From: Streptomyces radiopugnans
Lineage (GTDB): Bacteria > Actinomycetota > Actinomycetes > Streptomycetales > Streptomycetaceae
Reading direction: 5' to 3'
DNA length: 64,000 nucleotides
NCBI RefSeq assembly: GCF_900110735.1
Contig: NZ_FOET01000014.1
Span: 1-64,000, forward strand
Position 1 is the stretch's first letter, and each line of letters opens with the position of its first letter. A model generated the notes under the pieces. It was not told the DNA's origin. It worked only from the letters and a program-made list of their open reading frames with translations, and ran no database searches. Shown here piece by piece: positions 50,318-58,604 of the stretch. The translations under genes and the position numbers were made by a program.

Positions 50318-51380
50318 GCGCGGACGGCCGCGCGGCGGCGGGCGGGCGGCCGCACGCGGTGGCGGCACGCCGCCGGAGCCCCGGACCACGCTGCGCGGCC
50401 CCGGCGAGGGCCGGGCCGACCGGCGGCGCGCCGCCAAGCGGATCAGAAGGCGCCGACGGCTGTCGGTGACCAAGGAGATACCCATCCTGGTGGGCGTCGC
50501 GCTGCTGATCGCACTGGTACTCAAGACGTTCCTGGTGCAGGCGTTCGTCATCCCCTCCGGTTCGATGGAGCAGACGATCAAGATCGACGACCGGGTGCTG
50601 GTGGACAAGCTGACGCCCTGGTTCGGCTCGCGCCCCGAACGCGGTGACGTGGTGGTCTTCAAGGACCCCGGGGGCTGGCTGCCGCCGGGGGAGGAGCCGG
50701 AGCGGGACGACCCCGTGGGCATCAAGCAGGGCAGGCAGTTCCTGACCTTCATCGGACTGCTGCCCTCCGCCGAGGAGCAGGACCTGATCAAGCGGGTCAT
50801 CGGCATCGGCGGGGACACCGTCGTGTGCTGCGACGAGGACGGCCGGGTGACGGTCAACGGCACACCGCTGAACGAGCCGTACCTCCACCCGGGCAACGCG
50901 CCCTCGCAGATGCGCTTCGAGGTGAAGGTGCCCGAGAACCGCATCTTCGTGATGGGCGACCACCGCTCCAACTCCGCCGACTCCCGCTACCACCTCCAGG
51001 ACCCGGGGAAGGGGACCATTCCCGAGAGCCTGGTGGTGGGCAAGGCCGTGGTGATCGCCTGGCCCTACGCCCACTGGCGACGGCTGGAGGAGCCCGAGAC
51101 CTACGCGTCGGTACCGGATCCGCGCGGCGAAACCGCCTCCGCGGCCGCGGGCGCCGACAATGGCGATGACGATGACATGGTGCGCATACCGAGCCCTGCG
51201 GAACTCCCGCTCGTTATGGGAGTGGCAGGCGTGGGTCTGCACAGGCTGAGGCGCGGGCTGCAGCGCGGTAAGAGCGGTATCGGTGTGAGGAGTGGATGTG
51301 GGGGACGTGGCGGTCGGGGCGCGATCCGACGCGGACGGGCCCGAGCGGCGGGCCGACGACGAGCCCGTGGAGCGCGGTGA
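50307..51380 (+). CDS. sipX: Type I signal peptidase SipX-like
   Basis: 357 residues. An Arg-rich N-terminus (residues 1-51) precedes a transmembrane helix (about 58-78), Ser86 in IPSGSM and Lys162 in LIKRVIGIGGD; MGDHRSNSADSR is box E. A hydrophobic segment (LVMGVAGVGL, about 304-313) may be a C-terminal anchor. It overlaps the sipW stop by 11 bp, and its last 27 codons overlap the start of sipY in another frame. Those residues are Arg/Gly-rich and may be of little importance. Confidence 0.92.
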   Translation: MMGRRGRPRGGGRAAARGGGTPPEPRTTLRGPGEGRADRRRAAKRIRRRRRLSVTKEIPILVGVALLIALVLKTFLVQAFVIPSGSMEQTIKIDDRVLVDKLTPWFGSRPERGDVVVFKDPGGWLPPGEEPERDDPVGIKQGRQFLTFIGLLPSAEEQDLIKRVIGIGGDTVVCCDEDGRVTVNGTPLNEPYLHPGNAPSQMRFEVKVPENRIFVMGDHRSNSADSRYHLQDPGKGTIPESLVVGKAVVIAWPYAHWRRLEEPETYASVPDPRGETASAAAGADNGDDDDMVRIPSPAELPLVMGVAGVGLHRLRRGLQRGKSGIGVRSGCGGRGGRGAIRRGRARAAGRRRARGAR

Positions 51381-52251
51381 GGAAGCGGCCGCGGGCCCGG
51401 ACAGCGGAGAGAGAGTGACGGAAAAGAAGCAACGCTCCTTCCTGAAGGAACTGCCCATCCTCATCGGCATCGCGCTGCTGCTGGCTCTGGGGATCAAGAC
51501 GTTCCTGCTGCAGGCGTTCTCCATCCCCTCCGACTCGATGCAGAACACCCTCCAGCGGGGCGACCGGGTGCTGGTGGACAAACTGACGCCCTGGTTCGGG
51601 GCCGAGCCCGAGCGCGGCGAGGTCGTCGTCTTCCACGACCCGGGCGGCTGGCTCGACGAGTCGGTCCGGCAGGACACCAACGTGTTCCAGGACTTCATGA
51701 GCTTCATCGGCCTGATGCCCTCGGCCGAGGAGCAGGATCTGATCAAGCGGGTCATCGCGGTCGGCGGCGACACCGTGGCGTGCGAGAAGAACGGTCCCGT
51801 CACGGTCAACGGCAAGGCCCTGGAGGAGGAGTCCTACATCTACCCCGGCGACTCCCCCTGCGGCAGCGAGGGCTTCGGCCCGGTCAAGGTCCCCGAGGAC
51901 CGGATCTGGGTGATGGGCGACCACCGCTCCAACTCCCTGGACTCCCGTTTCCACCAGCAGCTCCCCGGACAGGGGACGGTGCCCGTGGACGACGTCGTGG
52001 GGCGGGCCGTCGTCAAGGCGTGGCCGATCGACCGCTGGGGCACCCTCCCGGTGCCCGACACCTTCGCCGAGCAGGGCCTGGCCGCGGCTCCCGCGGCGCT
52101 GGGCCTGGTGGGCGCGGTGCCGCTGGTGATGTGGCGGCGGCGCCTGAGGGCCAGGGCCGCGGAAGGGGCGCCCGGAGCGCCCGGGACGGCGGAGGTGTCC
52201 GGGACGGCGCCCGGAGCCGTGAGCGGGACGGACGGGCGGGCCGCGGGCTGA
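51298..52251 (+). CDS. sipY: Type I signal peptidase SipY-like
   Basis: 317 residues. After an acidic N-terminus (1-40) come a transmembrane helix (about 50-70), Ser80 in IPSDSM and Lys150 in LIKRVIAVGGD, and MGDHRSNSLDSR. A second hydrophobic segment (AAPAALGLVGAVPLVMW, about 262-278) is the C-terminal anchor. I chose GTG 51298, since GAGGAG sits at the right distance; GTG 51292 is too close to it. SipY is the main signal peptidase in some Streptomyces. Overlaps sipX by 83 bp. Confidence 0.92.
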   Translation: MGDVAVGARSDADGPERRADDEPVERGEEAAAGPDSGERVTEKKQRSFLKELPILIGIALLLALGIKTFLLQAFSIPSDSMQNTLQRGDRVLVDKLTPWFGAEPERGEVVVFHDPGGWLDESVRQDTNVFQDFMSFIGLMPSAEEQDLIKRVIAVGGDTVACEKNGPVTVNGKALEEESYIYPGDSPCGSEGFGPVKVPEDRIWVMGDHRSNSLDSRFHQQLPGQGTVPVDDVVGRAVVKAWPIDRWGTLPVPDTFAEQGLAAAPAALGLVGAVPLVMWRRRLRARAAEGAPGAPGTAEVSGTAPGAVSGTDGRAAG

Positions 52252-52320
52252 CCCGGGAGCGTACCCGGGGGTAGGGTGCGGCGCAGACCGTCGCTGGACC
52301 CAGATCTTCCGGGAGCGTGA

Positions 52321-53070
52321 GTGAGCAGAGCCGAACGTACCGGGGGAGGCCGCGGCCGTCTGGGCCAGGTGCTGTCGTCGGCGGCCGTGGTGATCGGCTG
52401 CGTCCTCTTCCTGGGCGGTTTCGCCTGGGCCGCCGTCCTGTACCAGCCCTATGCCGTGCCCACCGACTCCATGGCGCCCACCGTCGAGGCCGGGGACCGG
52501 GTGCTGGCCGAGCGCATCGACGGCGACGAGGTCAGGCGCGGCGACGTCGTCGTCTTCCTCGATCCGCTGTGGGGCAACATGCCGGTGATCAAGCGCGTCG
52601 TCGGCGTCGGCGGCGACACCGTGAAGTGCTGCGACGGGCAGGGGAAGCTGACCGTCAACGGCGATCCCGTCGACGAGCCGTACCGGCTGGAGCGCGAGAG
52701 GGCCTCCTTCGCCACCTTCGAGGCCTCCGTGCCCGAGGGGCAGCTCTTCCTCCTCGGCGACCACCGGGAGGGATCACTGGACTCGCGCACGCACCTGGAG
52801 GACGCCAACAACGGCTCCGTGCCCAGGGAGGCGGTGACGGGCCGGGTCGACGCCACCGTCTGGCCGCTGGGTCACGCGGGCATGGTCGAGCGCCCCGCCG
52901 GCTTCGCGGACCTGCCCGGCGGGGTCTCCCGGCCGGGGCCGCTGGGCCCCGCCCTGGCGGCGATCGGGGCCGGCGCCCTGCTGATCTTCGGCGGCGCCGG
53001 GTACGGGGCGATCGGCTCGGTCCGCGGCAAGCGTGCGAGGCTGACGCACAATGGGGGAACGCACGGCTGA
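52321..53070 (+). CDS. sipZ: Type I signal peptidase SipZ-like
   Basis: 249 residues. Transmembrane helix about 20-40, Ser50 in VPTDSM, Lys91 in VIKRVVGVGGD and LGDHREGSLDSR. A second hydrophobic segment (LGPALAAIGAGALLIFGGAGYG, about 208-230) anchors the C-terminus. GTG start preceded by GGGAG. It is the most divergent of the four. Its last codons (NGGTHG) overlap the beginning of a frame that continues into the next gene. Confidence 0.92.
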   Translation: MSRAERTGGGRGRLGQVLSSAAVVIGCVLFLGGFAWAAVLYQPYAVPTDSMAPTVEAGDRVLAERIDGDEVRRGDVVVFLDPLWGNMPVIKRVVGVGGDTVKCCDGQGKLTVNGDPVDEPYRLERERASFATFEASVPEGQLFLLGDHREGSLDSRTHLEDANNGSVPREAVTGRVDATVWPLGHAGMVERPAGFADLPGGVSRPGPLGPALAAIGAGALLIFGGAGYGAIGSVRGKRARLTHNGGTHG

Positions 53071-53083
53071 AGGGGAACACGCC

Positions 53084-53407
53084 ATGAGCGCCGAGGACCT
53101 CGAGAAGTACGAGACCGAGATGGAGCTGAAGCTCTACCGGGAGTACCGGGACGTCGTCGGTCTGTTCAGGTACGTGATCGAGACCGAACGCCGTTTCTAC
53201 CTCACCAACGACTACGAGATGCAGGTGCACTCGGTCCAGGGCGAGGTCTTCTTCGAGGTCTCGATGGCCGACGCCTGGGTGTGGGACATGTACCGGCCGG
53301 CCCGTTTCGTCAAACAGGTGAGGGTGCTCACCTTCAAGGACGTGAACATCGAGGAGCTGAACAAGAGCGATCTGGACCTGCCCGAGGACTCCGACTTCAA
53401 GAGGTGA
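53084..53407 (+). CDS. DUF2469 protein
   Basis: A 107-residue highly charged actinobacterial protein. SAEDLEKYETEMELKLYREYRDVVGLF and YEMQVHSVQGEVFFEVSMADAWVWDMYRP are typical of DUF2469, which sits near signal peptidase and ribonuclease HII genes in Actinobacteria and has no known function. The ATG at 53084 follows AGGGGAA. The frame is open upstream to an ATG at 53051, within the end of sipZ, reading MGERTAEGEHA; I treat that as non-coding or a fusion scar. Confidence 0.92.
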   Translation: MSAEDLEKYETEMELKLYREYRDVVGLFRYVIETERRFYLTNDYEMQVHSVQGEVFFEVSMADAWVWDMYRPARFVKQVRVLTFKDVNIEELNKSDLDLPEDSDFKR

Positions 53408-53449
53408 GCCCGGAGCCGGCCGCCGGTCCGTCAACGCCGCGCCTGATGA

Positions 53450-53465
53450 TCACTCGTACGAGTGA
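53450..53465. promoter_or_regulatory. Perfect 16-bp palindrome upstream of yraN
   Basis: TCACTCGTACGAGTGA lies between DUF2469 and yraN. It is too short and loopless for a terminator and looks like a dimeric-regulator operator. The regulator is unknown. Confidence 0.5.
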
Positions 53466-53561
53466 GCGAGATATCCACAACCGGCCGGTAGTCCACCGAA
53501 CCGGACCATGATCGCCCAACCGCCTCCCCAGCCGCCACAGTCGGCCCCGGAGGTGGTACCG

Positions 53562-53936
53562 ATGAACGGCAGGAACGCACTCGGGCGCTACGGCGAGGAC
53601 CTGGCCGCCCGGCGGCTGCGCGAGATGGGCATGGCCGTCCTCGAACGGAACTGGCGCTGCCGCGACGGCGAGATCGACATCGTCGCCCGGGACGCCGACG
53701 CGCTCGTCGTCTGCGAGGTCAAGACACGCCGGGCCGGCCCGTACGAGCACCCGATGTCGGCCGTGACCCCGCGCAAGGCCGAGCGGCTGCGCAGACTCGC
53801 CTCCCGCTGGCTCGGCGAACGCTGGCTCGCCCGGTACGGCCGTCCGCCGACCGGAGGCGTACGCATCGACCTCGTCGGCGTCGTCCTGCCCGAGCGCGGC
53901 GCCCCCCGGGTGCAGCACGTGAGGGGGGTGGCCTGA
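53562..53936 (+). CDS. yraN: UPF0102 protein YraN, endonuclease-like fold
   Basis: A 124-residue UPF0102 protein with a restriction-endonuclease-like core: GRYGEDLAARRLREMG, RCRDGEIDIVARD and VVCEVKTRR carry the E..D..ExK pattern of PD-(D/E)xK nucleases. ATG 53562 is preceded by GGAGG; an upstream in-frame ATG at 53508 would add 18 Pro/Gln-rich residues. It is commonly paired with comM and dprA, as here. Confidence 0.92.
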   Translation: MNGRNALGRYGEDLAARRLREMGMAVLERNWRCRDGEIDIVARDADALVVCEVKTRRAGPYEHPMSAVTPRKAERLRRLASRWLGERWLARYGRPPTGGVRIDLVGVVLPERGAPRVQHVRGVA

Positions 53937-53937
53937 C

Positions 53938-55548
53938 ATGGGCTTCGCCCGTACCTGCTCGGTCGCCCTCGTGGGCGTCGAGGGCGTGGTCGTCGAGGTC
54001 CAGGCCGACCTCGAACCGGGGCTGGCCACCTTCACCCTCGTCGGCCTGCCCGACAAGAGCCTGGTGGAGAGCCGCGACCGGGTCAGGGCCGCGGTCGTCA
54101 ACTCCGGTGTCGACTGGCCCCAGAAGAAACTCACCGTCGGGCTCAGCCCCGCCTCGGTGCCCAAGAGCGGCAGCGGATTCGACCTCGCGGTCGCCTGCGC
54201 GGTGCTCGGAGCCGCCGAGCGGATCGACCCCCGCGAACTCACCGGGCTGGTGATGATCGGCGAACTGGGCCTCGACGGGCGCGTCCGGCCCGTCCGCGGC
54301 GTCCTGCCCGCGGTCCTGGCCGCCGCGGACGCCGGATACCGCCAGGTCGTGGTCGCCGAGCAGACCGCCTCCGAGGCCGCACTGGTCCCCGGCGTCTCCG
54401 TCCTCGGCGTCCGTTCCCTGCGCCAGCTCGTCGCCGTCCTCACCGACGCGCCCGTACCCGAGGAGGAGTGCCCGGACGAGCACGGCGCCGACGCCACCAT
54501 GCTCGCCGGCCTCACCGTGCCCGGCGCGGGCGGAGGGATCGCGGGGCTGGGCGGCGAACGCCGGGTGGACCTCGCCGAGGTCGCCGGCCAGAGAGCCGCC
54601 CGCAGAGCGCTGGAGGTGGCCGCCGCGGGGCGCCACCACGTCTTCTTCAAGGGCCCGCCGGGAGCGGGCAAGACCATGCTCGCCGAACGGCTCCCCGGGC
54701 TGTTGCCACCGCTCACCCCGAAGGAGGCGCTGGAGGTCACCGCCGTCCACTCCGTCGCCGGGGCGCTGCCGCCCGGTCAGCCGCTGGTCGAGCGGCCTCC
54801 CTACTGCGCCCCGCACCACTCGGCCACCACCGCGTCCCTGGTCGGCGGCGGCAGCGGTCTGCCCCGGCCCGGAGCGGTGTCCCTCGCCCATCACGGCGTC
54901 CTCTTCATGGACGAAGCGGCCGAATGCAGCGCGCGGGTGCTCGACGCGCTGCGCCAGCCGCTGGAGTCGGGGCAGGTCGTCGTGGCCCGGGCCCAGGGCA
55001 TGATGCGCATGCCCGCACGCTTCCTGCTCGTCCTCGCCGCCAACCCGTGCCCCTGCGGCCGGCACGGTTCCCGGGGCGGCGGCTGCGAGTGCAGGCCCTC
55101 GTCGGTCAGGCGCTATCGCGCGCGGCTCTCCGGGCCCCTGCTGGACCGCGTCGACCTCCGGGTCACGGTCGAACCCGTCACCCGCTCCGAGCTGACGGCC
55201 CCCGGCGCCCGCTCCGAGCCCACCGAGACCGTGGCCGCTCGGGTGCGCGCCGCACGCGAGCGCGCCGCCGCCCGCTACGCCGGCACGCCCTGGCACACCA
55301 ACAGCGAGGTCCCCGGCCACGAACTGCGCACCCGGTGGCCGGGGAGCCCAGGAGCGCTCGGCCGGGCCGAGGAGGACATGGAGCGCGGCCTGCTCACCGC
55401 ACGAGGCCTGGACCGCGTCCTGCGGGTCGCCTGGACCCTGGCCGACCTCGCCGGGCACGACCGGCCCACGGCCGAGGACGTGGACGGCGCGCTGGAGCTG
55501 CGCACCGGCGTGCGGCGCGGCGCGGCACTCGCCGGAGGCCGGGCGTGA
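53938..55548 (+). CDS. comM: YifB/ComM family magnesium-chelatase-like AAA+ protein
   Basis: 536 residues. ComM is a hexameric helicase that promotes branch migration during natural transformation in Gram-negatives; in Streptomyces its role is not defined. The N-terminal Lon-like domain (1-180, GLATFTLVGLPDKSLVESRDRV) is followed by AAA+ with Walker A FFKGPPGAGKTMLAERLP (about residue 237), DEAAECSARVLDALRQPLE (Walker B) and a C-terminal zinc-like CPCGRHGSRGGGCEC. It begins one base after the yraN stop and overlaps dprA by 4 bp. Confidence 0.95.
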   Translation: MGFARTCSVALVGVEGVVVEVQADLEPGLATFTLVGLPDKSLVESRDRVRAAVVNSGVDWPQKKLTVGLSPASVPKSGSGFDLAVACAVLGAAERIDPRELTGLVMIGELGLDGRVRPVRGVLPAVLAAADAGYRQVVVAEQTASEAALVPGVSVLGVRSLRQLVAVLTDAPVPEEECPDEHGADATMLAGLTVPGAGGGIAGLGGERRVDLAEVAGQRAARRALEVAAAGRHHVFFKGPPGAGKTMLAERLPGLLPPLTPKEALEVTAVHSVAGALPPGQPLVERPPYCAPHHSATTASLVGGGSGLPRPGAVSLAHHGVLFMDEAAECSARVLDALRQPLESGQVVVARAQGMMRMPARFLLVLAANPCPCGRHGSRGGGCECRPSSVRRYRARLSGPLLDRVDLRVTVEPVTRSELTAPGARSEPTETVAARVRAARERAAARYAGTPWHTNSEVPGHELRTRWPGSPGALGRAEEDMERGLLTARGLDRVLRVAWTLADLAGHDRPTAEDVDGALELRTGVRRGAALAGGRA

Positions 55549-56675
55549 CCGGCCGTGAGGAACGCGTGGCCCGGGCGGCGCTCACCAGGATCGGGGAGCC
55601 CGGGGACGAGGCGATGAACCGGTGGCTCGACCGGTACGGGGCGGTGGAGACGCTCAAGGCGTTCGGATCCGACTCCCCGCTGCCCGGCGCGTCCCGGACC
55701 CGCTGGGCCGGACTGCGGCAGCGTGCGCGAGGACTCGACCCCGAAGCCGACCTCGCCGCGATCGGCGGACTGGGCGGGCGTTTCGTCTGCCCCGGCGACG
55801 CCGAGTGGCCGAGCCAGCTGGACGACCTGGGCGACGGACGCCCCGTGGGCCTGTGGGTGCGCGGCAGAGCCTCGCTGCGGATGTGGGCCCTGCGCTCGGT
55901 CGCCGTCGTCGGCTCACGGGCGTGCACGGACTACGGCGCCCATGTCGCCGCGACGCTCGGTTCCAGCCTGGCCGCCCGCGGCTGGACGGTGGTCTCCGGC
56001 GCGGCGTACGGAGTGGACGGCGCCGTACACAACGGGGCCCTGGCGGTCGGGGGAGCGACCGTCGGGGTCCTGGCCTGCGGAGTCGACGTGGCCTACCCGC
56101 CGGGCAACGGCGAGCTGATCCGGCGCATCGGGGAACAGGGGCTGCTGGTCGCCGAGCTGCCGCCCGGCGACCACCCCACCCGCAGCCGTTTCGTCCTGCG
56201 CAACCGCGTGATCGCGGCCCTCACCCGCGGCACCGTGGTGGTGGAGGCGGAACTGCGCAGCGGCTCGCTGGTCACCGCGCGGCGGGCCCTCGGGCTGGGA
56301 AGGCTCACCATGGGCGTTCCCGGCCCGGTGACCAGCGGACTGTCGGCGGGCGTCCACCAGCTCCTGCGCGGTGAGGGCATCGTCGTCACCGACGCCGCCG
56401 AGATCGTCGAGCTGGTCGGCGCCATCGGCGAACTGGCCCCCGAACGGCGCGGGCCCATGGTGCCGCGCGACCTGCTGTCCCCGGAGGCGGCGCGCGTCCT
56501 GGAGGCACTTCCCGCCCGGGGTGCGCTCGGCGTCGGGGCGGTGGCGCGCGCCGCCGCTCTCGCGGAGGACCGCGCGCTCGTCCGCCTCCAGGAACTGCAG
56601 TCACTCGGGTTCCTCGAACGCAACGGTGACTACTGGCAGTTGGCCAGAGCGGCCAACCAACACACCAACAGGTGA
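55545..56675 (+). CDS. dprA: DNA-processing protein DprA
   Basis: DprA loads RecA onto incoming single-stranded DNA. 376 residues with an N-terminal SAM-like helical part, Rossmann core SVAVVGSRACTDYGAHVAATL, VVSGAAYGVDGAVH, GVDVAYPPGNGELI and the C-terminal winged helix (about 315-370). The GTG start overlaps the comM stop (GTGA). Its presence in non-transformable streptomycetes suggests a role in recombination or conjugation; this is inference. Confidence 0.95.
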   Translation: MTGREERVARAALTRIGEPGDEAMNRWLDRYGAVETLKAFGSDSPLPGASRTRWAGLRQRARGLDPEADLAAIGGLGGRFVCPGDAEWPSQLDDLGDGRPVGLWVRGRASLRMWALRSVAVVGSRACTDYGAHVAATLGSSLAARGWTVVSGAAYGVDGAVHNGALAVGGATVGVLACGVDVAYPPGNGELIRRIGEQGLLVAELPPGDHPTRSRFVLRNRVIAALTRGTVVVEAELRSGSLVTARRALGLGRLTMGVPGPVTSGLSAGVHQLLRGEGIVVTDAAEIVELVGAIGELAPERRGPMVPRDLLSPEAARVLEALPARGALGVGAVARAAALAEDRALVRLQELQSLGFLERNGDYWQLARAANQHTNR

Positions 56676-56941
56676 CGAGGCGGTCCTTGACCTGGGTCGA
56701 TCGAGTGAAAGGGTGAGAGACATGATCGCTGAACGCTTCATTCCGCATGGCCCGGCCGCGCCGCTCCGGCCACCCGGGTAACCCCGGGGTGCGGGCAGCG
56801 GAACGTATCTGCGTATGCCCGGTCGACCGCTCCTCGCGCTGAGCGACGCCTCAGTCACGCTACGCTCCCAAGGTTCCCGACCCCTCCGTACGCCCACCGG
56901 CGTCAGCGCACAGATCACGGCAGAACGGCTCAAGACGACGC
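56676..56941. other. Region between dprA and whiG with a possible 19-codon leader
   Basis: About 265 bp. A short frame (ATG 56722, GAAAGGGTGAGAG upstream, 19 codons, stop at 56779) could be a leader peptide. TACGCT at 56861-56866 is a possible whiG -10. No other feature is evident. Confidence 0.35.
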
Positions 56942-57784
56942 ATGCCCCATCACATCCCCGGGCCCGACCGCACGGCCACGGCAGAACCGACTGCGGCCGA
57001 CGGTGCCGCACGCCCTGCCCCGCCCGCATCGCTCGACGAACTGTGGCGGTCGTACAAGTGCACGGGCGACGAGCGGCTGCGGGAGCAGTTGATCCTCCAC
57101 TACTCGCCCCTGGTCAAATACGTGGCCGGGCGCGTCAGCGTCGGCCTGCCCGCCAACGTGGAGCAGGCCGACTTCGTCTCCTCCGGGGTGTTCGGGCTGA
57201 TCGACGCCATCGAGAAGTTCGATCCGAGTCGCTCGATCAAGTTCGAGACCTACGCCATCACCCGCATCCGCGGAGCCATGATCGACGAGTTGCGGGCGCT
57301 CGACTGGATCCCCCGCTCCGTACGGCAGAAGGCCCGCGCGTTCGAGCGCGCCCACACCGCGCTGGAGGCGACGCTGCGGCGCACACCCTCCGAGGCCGAG
57401 GTCGCGGACGAGATGGGGATCCCGCTGGAGGAACTCCACGGCATCTTCAGCCGGCTGCCGCTGGCCAACGTGGTCGCCCTGGAGGAGGTGCTCCACAGCG
57501 GCGCGGAGGGAGGCGACCGGCTGAGCCTCATGGACACCCTCGAGGACACGGCCGCCGACAACCCCGTCGAGATCGCCGAGGACCGCGAGCTGCGGCGGCT
57601 GCTGGCCCGGGCGGTCAACACCCTGCCCGAGCGCGAGAAGACCGTGGTGACCCTCTACTACTACGAAGGGCTCACCCTCGCCGAGATCGGGCAGGTGCTC
57701 GGAGTCACCGAGAGCAGGGTCAGCCAGATCCACACCAAGTCCGTACTGCAGCTCCGGGCCAAGCTCGCCGATGTCGGTCGCTGA
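56942..57784 (+). CDS. whiG: Sporulation RNA polymerase sigma factor WhiG
   Basis: WhiG (280 residues) is the FliA-type sigma factor that commits aerial hyphae to sporulation by activating whiH and whiI, and is held by the anti-sigma RsiG with c-di-GMP. Region 2 shows LVKYVAGRVSVGLPANVEQADFVS, then GLIDAIEKFDPSRSIKFETYA; region 3 ALEATLRRTPSEAEVADEMG; region 4 EREKTVVTLYYYEGLTLAEIGQVLGV. Length matches the S. coelicolor protein. ATG start with a weak AAGACGA upstream, so translation may be modest. Confidence 0.96.
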   Translation: MPHHIPGPDRTATAEPTAADGAARPAPPASLDELWRSYKCTGDERLREQLILHYSPLVKYVAGRVSVGLPANVEQADFVSSGVFGLIDAIEKFDPSRSIKFETYAITRIRGAMIDELRALDWIPRSVRQKARAFERAHTALEATLRRTPSEAEVADEMGIPLEELHGIFSRLPLANVVALEEVLHSGAEGGDRLSLMDTLEDTAADNPVEIAEDRELRRLLARAVNTLPEREKTVVTLYYYEGLTLAEIGQVLGVTESRVSQIHTKSVLQLRAKLADVGR

Positions 57785-57801
57785 ATCGCCACCGTCCTCC
57801 C

Positions 57802-57807
57802 TACAGT
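57802..57807 (+). promoter_or_regulatory. -10 element of the TetR-family gene
   Basis: TACAGT ends 7 nt before the GTG at 57815, with no Shine-Dalgarno. It lies 18 bp after whiG. Confidence 0.45.
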
Positions 57808-57814
57808 GGGACAC

Positions 57815-58396
57815 GTGCCCAGGATTCGAGCGGCCTCCGTGGCCGAGCACCGGACGATGCAGCGCGACGCCCTGCTGGAGGCAGCACGATCCCTGCTGTC
57901 CGAGGGCGGCACGGACGCGCTGACCTTCCCCGCGCTGGCGGCTCGCACGGGACTGGCGCGCTCGTCCGTCTACGAGTACTTCCGCTCCCGCGCCGCCGTC
58001 GTCGAGGAGCTGTGCGCCGTCGACTTCCCCGTCTGGGCGGCGGAGGTGGAGGACGCCATGGAGCGGGCCGACACCCCCCAGGCGAAGGTGGAGGCCTATG
58101 TACGGCGGCAGCTGGCGCTGGCCGGCGACCGGCGCCACCGGGCCGTCGTGGCCATCTCGGCGGGCGAACTGGACCCCGGCGCCCGGGAGAAGATCCGTGC
58201 GGCCCACGGCGGACTGATCACCATGGTGGTGGACGCCCTCGCGGCTCTCGGTCACGACGAGCCGCGGCTGACGGCCACCCTGCTGCAGGGCGTCGTGGAC
58301 GCCGCGGTCCGCCGTATGGAACTGGGCGCCGCCGAGGACCCGGACCGGATCACGCGGGCCGCCGTGTCGATGGCGCTCCACGGCGTCGCGGGCTGA
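57815..58396 (+). CDS. TetR-family transcriptional regulator
   Basis: A 193-residue TetR regulator. The N-terminal helix-turn-helix reads MQRDALLEAARSLLSEGGTDALTFPALA-ART-GLARSSVYEYFRSRAAVVEEL (about residues 14-62, interrupted here for length). The C-terminal ligand domain is helical and variable. It is 31 bp after whiG and leaderless; a sporulation link is suggested only by position. Its ligand and targets are unknown. An alternative GTG at 57806 overlaps the -10, so I reject it. Confidence 0.88.
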   Translation: MPRIRAASVAEHRTMQRDALLEAARSLLSEGGTDALTFPALAARTGLARSSVYEYFRSRAAVVEELCAVDFPVWAAEVEDAMERADTPQAKVEAYVRRQLALAGDRRHRAVVAISAGELDPGAREKIRAAHGGLITMVVDALAALGHDEPRLTATLLQGVVDAAVRRMELGAAEDPDRITRAAVSMALHGVAG

Positions 58397-58604
58397 ACTC
58401 CCTCCTCCTTTTCTCCCCCACCCCCGCTCGCCCTCCGCTTTCCCTCCGGGCGCATGCGCGCCCGCCGTCCCGGTCGCCGCCCCCCGGGCGGCACACGTCT
58501 TCGGCGGGCCCGCCGGATCCGCCGAGGCGCGGAAGGCGTACGGGCGGCGGCGACGAGAGCACCCGCGGGCGCCCGGGGCGCGTACGGCCGTCGAACGCCG
58601 CGGT

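Noticed and set aside
53508..53561. An 18-residue N-terminal extension of YraN.
   Set aside because: The Pro/Gln-rich extension is not part of the family, and the internal ATG at 53562 has a proper GGAGG site.
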